Positions 6,323 through 11,966 of a stretch of DNA of 33,730 bases are shown one piece after another; the stretch's first letter is position 1, and each line of letters starts with the position of its first letter. Location of the stretch: the NCBI GenBank assembly GCA_016927755.1, contig JAFGLZ010000205.1:1-33730 (forward strand). Reading direction: 5' to 3'. The position numbers and the translations under genes are program-made. Source of the DNA: Phycisphaerae bacterium (GTDB lineage: Bacteria > Planctomycetota > Phycisphaerae > UBA1845 > JAFGLZ01). The notes beneath the pieces are model-generated. The model did no database searches. It was not told the DNA's origin and saw only the letters and a program-made list of their open reading frames with translations.

Positions 6323-7795
6323 ATGACAATGCGTGGCAAGTTAGTTGTCTTCATGTCGACCATTGGCATCGTCGGTGCCGCTGTCTTCTCGATCTTCAAC
6401 TACACCCAGCTTCACGACGTCGTCGACAAGTACGTCGACGAGACAGCATCCAATCTCATCAGCCGGTCGGTGGAGATGTTCATGGTCTCCACGCGGCGGT
6501 ATCACGACGCCTATACGGCCGCCAAGACCGACGACGAGAAGAAGACCGTTACGCAGGACTGGAAGCGAAGCATCGAGGCCGTGGACCTCGCCGTCATCCA
6601 TGACTTCGGCCCGGATCAGCCTCGCGCCCGGCTAATCGGTGACGAGAAGATCTTTGGATACAAGCCCGAGGGCAGGGACACCATCAAGGTCGAGATCCCC
6701 TTCGAGCGATATGCCGCCGAGGAGCTCAAGAAGGGCAAGGAGATGGTCCGCGAGGTCAAGGACGGCTATCTTCGGGTTGCCATTCCGCTCTACAGCGATA
6801 CGCATCCGGGCTGCGCCGAGTGTCACGGGGTGCCCGTGAAGGATCATGCCCTCCTGGGGACGCTGAATGCATACATCCCGTTGACGGCTCACCAGACGCA
6901 GGCGAACTCCAAGTCGATCTGGGCGATCGTGTTCGTCGGGGGTCTCCTGGCCGTCATGACGGCCACGATCGCCTGGTTCATCACCAGAAACGTGATCAAA
7001 CCGATCAACCGGATCATTGGCGGTCTCAACGAAGGTGCCGAGCAGGTTGACGACGCGGCCAAGCAGGTATCCAGGGCCAGTCAACAGCTCGCTGAGGGCG
7101 CGTCCGGGCAGGCTAGCAGTCTGGAACAGACGACCGCGGCGTTCCAGATCCTCGACGAAATGGCCCAGAACAACGCCGAGCACGCCAAGCAGGCCAACGA
7201 GTCGATGTCCGAGGCCAACCAGATCATCACCGAGTCCAGCGGAATCATGCAGGAGTCGTCCAAGTCGATGCAGGAGATCTCCGAGGCCAGCGATCAGATC
7301 AGCAAGATCATCAAGGTGATCGAGGAGATCGCCTTCCAGACGAACTTGCTTGCCCTGAACGCCGCCGTGGAGGCCGCCCGTGCCGGCGAGCACGGCAAGG
7401 GATTCGCCGTCGTGGCCGACGAGGTCCGGAACCTGGCCCAACGCGCCGGCCAAGCCGCTCGAGAAACGGGCTCCCTCATTGAGCAGACCGTCAGTCGCGT
7501 CGCGCGAGGCGTCGAGTTGAACCAATCAACGACGGAGAGCTTCGGCAGGATCGGTGAATCGGCCACCAAGGTCAGCGAGCTCGTCTCGCAGATCGCCAGC
7601 GCCTCATCCGACCAGACCATGGGCATCCAGCAGGTCAATACCGCGATGGCCGAGGTCGACCGCGTCACCCAGTCCAACGCGGCCAATGCCGAGGAGTCGG
7701 CCAGCGCGTCGGAGGAGCTCTCGGCCCAGTCGCAGCACGTGCGGTCGATGGTCGACGAGTTGGTCGCGCTGGTCGGGACGCGGTCGGGCAAGTGA
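6323..7795 (+). CDS. methyl-accepting chemotaxis protein with haem-c type sensor domain
   Basis: A 490-residue receptor. TM1 lies near residues 7-27, then a periplasmic sensor of about 170 residues, TM2 near 199-220, a HAMP linker (ITRNVIKPINRIIGGL) and a cytoplasmic signalling domain. The hairpin tip IEEIAFQTNLLALNAAVEAARAG and the conserved AVVADEVRNLAQRA are textbook. The sensor contains CAECH (Cys164, Cys167, His168), a covalent haem-c attachment motif, within a DUF3365/Tll0287-like context. This suggests a redox, O2 or NO-like signal. The ATG at 6323 is preferred over the open frame extending to 6134 because AGGAGAG lies just upstream and TM1 then starts at once. No other che genes are nearby, so it is an orphan receptor. 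Confidence 0.92.
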   Translation: MTMRGKLVVFMSTIGIVGAAVFSIFNYTQLHDVVDKYVDETASNLISRSVEMFMVSTRRYHDAYTAAKTDDEKKTVTQDWKRSIEAVDLAVIHDFGPDQPRARLIGDEKIFGYKPEGRDTIKVEIPFERYAAEELKKGKEMVREVKDGYLRVAIPLYSDTHPGCAECHGVPVKDHALLGTLNAYIPLTAHQTQANSKSIWAIVFVGGLLAVMTATIAWFITRNVIKPINRIIGGLNEGAEQVDDAAKQVSRASQQLAEGASGQASSLEQTTAAFQILDEMAQNNAEHAKQANESMSEANQIITESSGIMQESSKSMQEISEASDQISKIIKVIEEIAFQTNLLALNAAVEAARAGEHGKGFAVVADEVRNLAQRAGQAARETGSLIEQTVSRVARGVELNQSTTESFGRIGESATKVSELVSQIASASSDQTMGIQQVNTAMAEVDRVTQSNAANAEESASASEELSAQSQHVRSMVDELVALVGTRSGK

Positions 7796-8027
7796 GCGGC
7801 CCCGCGGAACCGCGCCGGTGGGGTGGACGACGCCGAAGTCATCGCCGCCCATCGAGCCGCTTCCGCGATCGGCGGCTCACGAGAACGTGTGCATCGTGAC
7901 AGTCGTCCCGCCGCCGCACGCGGCGCGAGCGACTTCGAGAACGGGCCGGCCCCACGTGAATGGAGTCAGCGACTCCCCATACGGCGTCGAATCGCCAATC
8001 CCGTGTGGCCGAAACGACTATCGTGAA

Positions 8028-9248
8028 ATGTCAGGTACAGTGGTAAACACAATCTACCTCAACAACGCCGCCAGCGCCTCACCGAGGGCCGAAGGTGTTG
8101 CCGAATGCGTTGCCCAGGCACTAGAGAGTCTGCCTCTGCATCCTGGGAGGGCGCACACCGCCGGTGAGGATGCTCAGACCGAATGCCGGCGGCGACTTGC
8201 TCGTCTGCTCGGTGTCGAGCATTCGGATCGAATCGTCCTGTCCACGAACGCCACCCACGCCCTGAACTTGGCGATGCTCGGCGCGCCGCTCGGTCCGGGC
8301 TCGCTTGTGGTCACGACCGTGACCGAGCACAACTCCGTGCTCCGTCCGTTGCACCACCTGAAGGAGCGCGTCGGCATCGAGATCGAGATCATCGGACTGG
8401 ACGAGCGCCTCGCCGTCGATCGGGCCGCTTTCGACCAGGCGCTCCGCGATCGTCCGAGTCTTGTTGTTGTCAACCATGCATCCAACGTCACCGGTCGAGT
8501 TAACGACGTTGCCACGCTCCTGGCCAAGGCCAAGGATGCCGGCGCCGTGACGTTGCTGGATGCCTCGCAATCGCTGGGTCACGTCCCGGTAAGGCCGACG
8601 GACCTTGGCGCCGACCTCGTTGCTTTCACGGGTCACAAGGCCCTCCACGGCCCGCCCGGGACCGGTGGCCTGTACGTTTCTCCAGAAATCACTCTTGCTC
8701 AAGTCTTTGTGGGTGGCACGGGCGTCCGAAGCGACCTGGTCCTTCATCCGCCGGAGATGCCCGTCCGCCTCGAGGCGGGAACGCCCGACATGCCGGCGCT
8801 GGCGGGATTGGCCGCGGCCTTGAGATGGTTTGAGCAGCACGGAGAGGCGTCCGCTCGGAGAGCCCAAGCCGCGGCGCTGCGGCTGAGGGACGGGCTGCGA
8901 CGCATCTCGGGGGTCCTTCTCTACGACGATGTGGAGGACGTGGAGCGAACCGGCGTCGTGTCTTTCGCGATCGCCGGCTGGCCCGTGGAAGAAATCGGGT
9001 ATATACTTGGTGAAAGCTTCAATGTCGTCTGTCGAACCGGCCTTCATTGCGCCCCGCTGATCCACGCGGCGATCGGCAGCGCGCCGGAAGGCACGATTCG
9101 GTTCAGCACGTCGGGGTTCAACACCGAGCAGGAAGTCGAGGCGGCCCTTCGGGCCGTGAGCACCGTTTCGACATGCGGATCCTCGAAATCAAGAAGGTCG
9201 AAGACTGCTTCGACGGAAGCAGCGTCTACAGCTATCGGTTCGACGTAG
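8028..9248 (+). CDS. class V aminotransferase, cysteine desulfurase-like
   Basis: A 406-residue PLP enzyme. It opens IYLNNAASASPRAEGV and has the substrate-pocket motif STNATHALNLAM, the VVVNHASNVTGRV strand, and the PLP lysine in FTGHKALHGPPGTGGLYV (Lys204). Near the C-terminus CRTGLHCAPL carries the candidate catalytic cysteine (Cys341), as in SufS-type desulfurases and the TIGR01977-like subfamily. It should remove sulfur (or selenium) from cysteine as a persulfide. The family body ends near ALRAV. The last 25 or so residues are Ser/Thr/Arg-rich and overlap the next gene in another frame, so they look like run-on. No iscU, sufE or tRNA-thiolation gene is nearby; it heads a cluster of two unknown small proteins and two V4R proteins. 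Confidence 0.85.
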   Translation: MSGTVVNTIYLNNAASASPRAEGVAECVAQALESLPLHPGRAHTAGEDAQTECRRRLARLLGVEHSDRIVLSTNATHALNLAMLGAPLGPGSLVVTTVTEHNSVLRPLHHLKERVGIEIEIIGLDERLAVDRAAFDQALRDRPSLVVVNHASNVTGRVNDVATLLAKAKDAGAVTLLDASQSLGHVPVRPTDLGADLVAFTGHKALHGPPGTGGLYVSPEITLAQVFVGGTGVRSDLVLHPPEMPVRLEAGTPDMPALAGLAAALRWFEQHGEASARRAQAAALRLRDGLRRISGVLLYDDVEDVERTGVVSFAIAGWPVEEIGYILGESFNVVCRTGLHCAPLIHAAIGSAPEGTIRFSTSGFNTEQEVEAALRAVSTVSTCGSSKSRRSKTASTEAASTAIGST

Positions 9249-9451
9249 CCTGGACGCGAGAGTCGATTCGTCGTCTCGACTCGCTCGGCGAACTCGAGTA
9301 CTTCCCGGATTTCCCGCGACCGTTCTTTCGGCTGCTCGGGTCCGGCGGATTGCAGGTCAAGGGCGTTGAGGGAGAGACCAGTTGTCGGGTCATCTTCCCA
9401 AGAAAGGACATGACAGAGATCAAGCAGGCGTTCGAGGAGAGTTTCCCGTAG
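9173..9451 (+). CDS. small protein of unknown function (92 aa)
   Basis: It starts at an ATG 76 nt inside the 3' end of the desulfurase-like gene, in another frame, and reads MRILEIKKVEDCFDGSSVYSY onward to FPDFPRPFFRLLGSGGLQVKG. The protein looks compact and beta-rich, with two cysteines (DCFDGS and SCRVIF) and no signal or membrane segment. I do not recognise the family. The coding look (charged, hydrophobic alternation, codon bias) is better than that of the overlapping tail of the upstream gene, which supports it as the real frame there. Its position in the cluster suggests a role with the desulfurase, possibly as a partner. Confidence 0.6.
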   Translation: MRILEIKKVEDCFDGSSVYSYRFDVAWTRESIRRLDSLGELEYFPDFPRPFFRLLGSGGLQVKGVEGETSCRVIFPRKDMTEIKQAFEESFP

Positions 9452-9523
9452 CAGTGCCTCCTCCTTGGCCGCTTTTGGCAGACTGACGTTCGTCATGGGA
9501 CAACGCAAGACGGAGGATCCCCG

Positions 9524-9712
9524 ATGGGACAGAAACTGGTTCAGATGTACGAGTTCGTCAAACAGAATGGGGGGCTGCCCGCGCAAATGCGGGTGGCCAT
9601 GAAGACGGGGCTGCCGTCCGAGAAGGCGGCGGCGGCGCCCGATGCCCCGGACATGATCGCGAAGTTTCGCGGCGCCGTCAAAGAGATTTGTGGCAAAGAG
9701 CCCCCGGCCTAG
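9524..9712 (+). CDS. small unknown protein (62 aa)
   Basis: It reads MGQKLVQMYEFVKQNGGLPAQM and continues with an Ala/Pro-rich hinge (AAAAPDAPDM) and a helical end with one cysteine (AVKEICGKEPPA). A good ribosome binding site (GGAGG about 7 nt before the ATG) and the 15-nt gap to the next gene support it as real. It is predicted to be helical and cytoplasmic. I do not recognise a family. It lies directly before the first V4R gene and may be a partner of it. Confidence 0.6.
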   Translation: MGQKLVQMYEFVKQNGGLPAQMRVAMKTGLPSEKAAAAPDAPDMIAKFRGAVKEICGKEPPA

Positions 9713-9727
9713 AAAGGAGAGACCCTT

Positions 9728-10264
9728 ATGGCAGTCATCAAGAAGACCGAGATCGTACTCGATCACAAGTTCGATCCCAAAGCGTGCCGTCATAGCCTTG
9801 GCGGGGCCACCTATGTCCTGCATTGCCATCACTACGCGACGCTCTACACGCAGCTTGCCGACGATTGCGGGATGCTCGACGGCAAGAAGCTGCTCGCTGA
9901 GGTGTCGGGGGACGTCTTCGGCCGGGAGCTGTCGCGGTACTACGAATGCCACGGCATTGAGGATATCGCGGACCGGATCGCCATCGCCGAGCAGTACTAC
10001 GCGGTGGCGGGGTTGGGGCAAATGAAAGTCATCTGCGCCGGGCCTGAGGGCGGCGAGGTCGAGTTGCTGCATTCGCACGTCGACGAGGGATGGATCAAGA
10101 AATGGGGCAAGCGGGACAAGCCCGTCAACTTCATTACTTGTGGGTACATCGCGGGCGTGTTCGCCGCCGTGTTCGATCGGGATCCCCGAACGTACCAGGT
10201 TGGCGAGACCGACAGCATCGTCACCGGCGCCGATCGATCCAAGTTCCAGGTGGTCGCAAGATAG
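9728..10264 (+). CDS. V4R-domain protein (178 aa)
   Basis: The C-terminal half, TCGYIAGVFAAVFDR followed by YQVGETDSIVTGADRSKFQV, fits the V4R (4-vinyl reductase) domain, which binds small hydrophobic molecules or tetrapyrrole precursors and often zinc. The N-terminal half has a His/Cys cluster, LHCHHYATLYTQLADDCG. Aligned to the zinc site of MopR/PoxR-type V4R sensors (Cys, Glu, Cys, Cys), this protein keeps Cys138 and Glu160 but has Ser163 and Ser171 at the two other cysteine positions. AGGAGAG precedes the ATG. It is not fused to a regulator domain. It is probably an enzyme subunit or ligand-binding protein working with the next gene. Confidence 0.72.
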   Translation: MAVIKKTEIVLDHKFDPKACRHSLGGATYVLHCHHYATLYTQLADDCGMLDGKKLLAEVSGDVFGRELSRYYECHGIEDIADRIAIAEQYYAVAGLGQMKVICAGPEGGEVELLHSHVDEGWIKKWGKRDKPVNFITCGYIAGVFAAVFDRDPRTYQVGETDSIVTGADRSKFQVVAR

Positions 10265-10280
10265 CAGGAGACTTCGAGTC

Positions 10281-10889
10281 ATGGCTATAGATCGAGCACG
10301 TATCATCGACGCAATGTCGAAGGTTCAGGTCATCGGGAACGAAGAGGGCCTCATTCCCGCCTTCAACGTCTTCGTAACGCAGCTCCCAGGCGATTTCTGG
10401 AACGCCTTTGCCGAGCGGCTGACTCGCAGCGTCGACCCGGACACGCTTGAAGCGGCCGAGTGGCTGCTCGTCAACGCCGCCCACGAGTGCGGCTATCACA
10501 CCGGCTACGGCATCATCACGTCCGAGGAGTGGAAGGCCGTCGTCGGGCCGATGATCGAGAAGGCCCCGGAGGATATCCTGCACGGAGCCTTCGCCGTCTT
10601 CACCGCTTGGGGCTGGGCCAAGAGCGAGATCGTCGAGATCGTTCCGAACAAGAAGATGGTCGTTCGGGCGTACGACTACTACGAGTCGGACGTCGTCCGC
10701 TACGGCAAGTCGAGCAAGCCCAGCGCGTACATGATCCGCGGCGTCTGCGGCGCCTTCATGGATCTGGGCTACGGCGGAGAGTACGACCCGACCGGAAAGA
10801 CCGGTCTGCGCACCTTCCAATGCGCGCAGACCAAGGGCATCGAGTGCGGCGACGAGTACGGCGAGTTCGTCGTTACGAAAGCGGCTTGA
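10281..10889 (+). CDS. V4R-domain protein (202 aa), paralogue of the preceding gene
   Basis: The C-terminal part reads MIRGVCGAFMDLGYGG, then LRTFQCAQTKGIECGDEYGEF, a V4R domain with a C-x7-C pair. Against the MopR/PoxR zinc site it has Cys156, Cys181 and Cys189 but Thr178 in place of the glutamate. These fall at +22, +25 and +33 from the first cysteine, exactly as in the 178-residue neighbour, so the two are gap-free relatives in this region. The N-terminal half contains AAHECGYHTGYGIITSEEW. The ATG at 10281 has GGAG about 11 nt upstream and follows the previous stop by 16 nt. It is the last gene of the cluster, ahead of a strong hairpin. The ligand is unknown. Confidence 0.72.
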   Translation: MAIDRARIIDAMSKVQVIGNEEGLIPAFNVFVTQLPGDFWNAFAERLTRSVDPDTLEAAEWLLVNAAHECGYHTGYGIITSEEWKAVVGPMIEKAPEDILHGAFAVFTAWGWAKSEIVEIVPNKKMVVRAYDYYESDVVRYGKSSKPSAYMIRGVCGAFMDLGYGGEYDPTGKTGLRTFQCAQTKGIECGDEYGEFVVTKAA

Positions 10890-10930
10890 GAGATCGGCCG
10901 ATCGTCGAATCACTGTCGCTTGCGGTGTGA

Positions 10931-10972
10931 GGAATGTGCGGGGCGCCGTCGAGCGCGCGCCCCGCACGTTCC
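10931..10972. terminator. 16-bp-stem hairpin between convergent operons
   Basis: GGAATGTGCGGGGCGC (10931-10946) pairs with GCGCCCCGCACGTTCC (10957-10972) around a 10-nt loop, with a single G-U wobble. It sits 42 nt after the second V4R stop and about 95 nt from the end of the convergent DUF190 gene. No U-tract follows on either strand, so it is not a classical intrinsic terminator. It may stop transcription weakly in both directions or protect 3' ends. Confidence 0.55.
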
Positions 10973-11067
10973 GCGCCGACGCGCTGCGGACAACGCGGCA
11001 TCTCGTGACCTGGCGCCCGAAGTGTGATTCGCTTGTCGAAGAACGTGAGTCGCCTTGGCCGCCTGCT

Positions 11068-11412
11068 TCACGCGCCGCTCGCGTTGTGTCGATACGTGAT
11101 GACGCGGACCTTCTCCAGCGTTACAAGACCCTCCTTGATCATCTCGTCCAGATCCGGCAGGAGCCCCGCGATCCGCTCGGGCTCGTCGACGATCTCGACG
11201 ACGATCGGCAGATCCTCCGAGAGCCGGAGAATCTTGGCCGAATGCAGACGGCTGTTCGCGCCGTATCCGAGAACGCCGCGCAGGACCGTGGCCCCGGCCA
11301 TGCCGTGCTCGCGGGCCTTCTCGACGATGGCTTGATGCAGCGGTCGGCCGCCGCACTTGTCGCTCTCGCCGATGAAGATTCGAAGGAGTTCCGCCTCGGA
11401 CGGGAGCTTCAT
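11068..11412 (-). CDS. DUF190 domain protein, partner of CrcB
   Basis: A 114-residue soluble protein with the DUF190 pattern: LLRIFIGESDKCGGRPLHQAIV, then GMAGATVLRGVLGYG and LSEDLPIVVEIVDEPERI. The fold is ferredoxin-like, related to PII and CutA. AAGGAG 7 nt before the ATG at 11412 fixes the start. The upstream gene is crcB, with an 11-nt gap. DUF190 proteins are often found with fluoride channels and may bind a nucleotide or regulate them; their precise function is not established. Confidence 0.88.
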   Translation of the reverse strand: MKLPSEAELLRIFIGESDKCGGRPLHQAIVEKAREHGMAGATVLRGVLGYGANSRLHSAKILRLSEDLPIVVEIVDEPERIAGLLPDLDEMIKEGLVTLEKVRVITYRHNASGA

Positions 11413-11423
11413 CGCGCTGCTCC

Positions 11424-11801
11424 TTAGATCCAACGCCCCAGGGCCAAGCCGACGAACAGCGCCACGAGGCCGACGACGTTCTGAAGGGCCATATTGCCCA
11501 GGGCCTTGGCCCATTCGGCATCGCGCATCAGCGCGCTGGTTTCCAGGAGGTAGGTGGAGAAGGTCGTAAAGGCGCCCATGAAGCCGACCAGGATGATCGT
11601 TCGTGTCTCGCCGCTGACGCTGACGCGATCCTCGGCGAAGGTCCAGAAGACGCCGGCGAGAAAACAGCCGGCGATGTTGACGACCAGCGTGCCCACGGGG
11701 AAGGCGCCGCCGCCCAACCGTTGGGCCACCCCGGCTAGCCCGTAGCGGCTGAGCGCCCCGGCGGCCCCTGCCAGCCCCAACCATACGAGCTTCTGGAACA
11801 T
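11424..11801 (-). CDS. crcB: CrcB/Fluc fluoride ion channel
   Basis: A 125-residue protein with four membrane helices. Family signatures are present in order: GLAGAAGALSRYGL, FPVGTLVVNIAGCFLAGVF (with the conserved Asn), and LVGFMGAFTTFSTYLLE (the Phe/Thr/Ser track that lines the pore). Fluc proteins form antiparallel dimers and release cytoplasmic fluoride. The ATG at 11801 is chosen because it places the first helix at the N-terminus; GGGA lies upstream. A sigma70-like promoter precedes it at 11909-11937, leaving a leader of about 100 nt. It is followed by a DUF190 gene. Confidence 0.93.
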   Translation of the reverse strand: MFQKLVWLGLAGAAGALSRYGLAGVAQRLGGGAFPVGTLVVNIAGCFLAGVFWTFAEDRVSVSGETRTIILVGFMGAFTTFSTYLLETSALMRDAEWAKALGNMALQNVVGLVALFVGLALGRWI

Positions 11802-11876
11802 GTCGATCGTCCCTTGCCTCCGCGGGACGTAAGACGGTTCCGCCCCGGGCCAGACCGAGTCAATGCTTGGGAAGAC

Positions 11877-11896
11877 GCCGGGGAGTCTGCCCCGGC
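11877..11896 (-). promoter_or_regulatory. hairpin in the crcB leader
   Basis: GCCGGGG and CCCCGGC form a perfect 7-bp stem with a 6-nt loop. A smaller stem, GGCTC-CTT-GAGCC, lies directly upstream on the minus strand. Both fall in the untranslated leader of crcB. The conserved fluoride-riboswitch segments could not be found, so regulation by this structure is only a possibility. It could also act as a weak terminator for the large gene that ends at 11967. Confidence 0.35.
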
Positions 11897-11908
11897 TCAA
11901 GGAGCCTG

Positions 11909-11937
11909 AGTATAGCGGCCGGTCGGTTCGCCCGCAA
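11909..11937 (-). promoter_or_regulatory. sigma70-like promoter of crcB
   Basis: On the minus strand TTGCGG (11937-11932) and TATACT (11914-11909) are separated by exactly 17 nt. The -10 hexamer is near-consensus, the -35 matches at its first three bases. Transcription would begin close to 11902 and give a structured leader of about 100 nt. Confidence 0.5.
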
Positions 11938-11966
11938 AACGACGACCGATACCATGCCGGCAGCGA

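Noticed and set aside
6632..7525. Antisense open frame rich in Leu, Gly and Asp over the chemotaxis receptor
   Set aside because: It is the mirror of the periodic coiled-coil codons of the receptor.
8121..9065. Antisense open frame over the desulfurase-like gene
   Set aside because: No family motifs; the plus-strand protein has PLP lysine and catalytic cysteine in the correct places.
11802..11960. Fluoride riboswitch before crcB
   Set aside because: The conserved GGCGAUGG and CUGAUGR segments are not found; only unrelated hairpins are seen.
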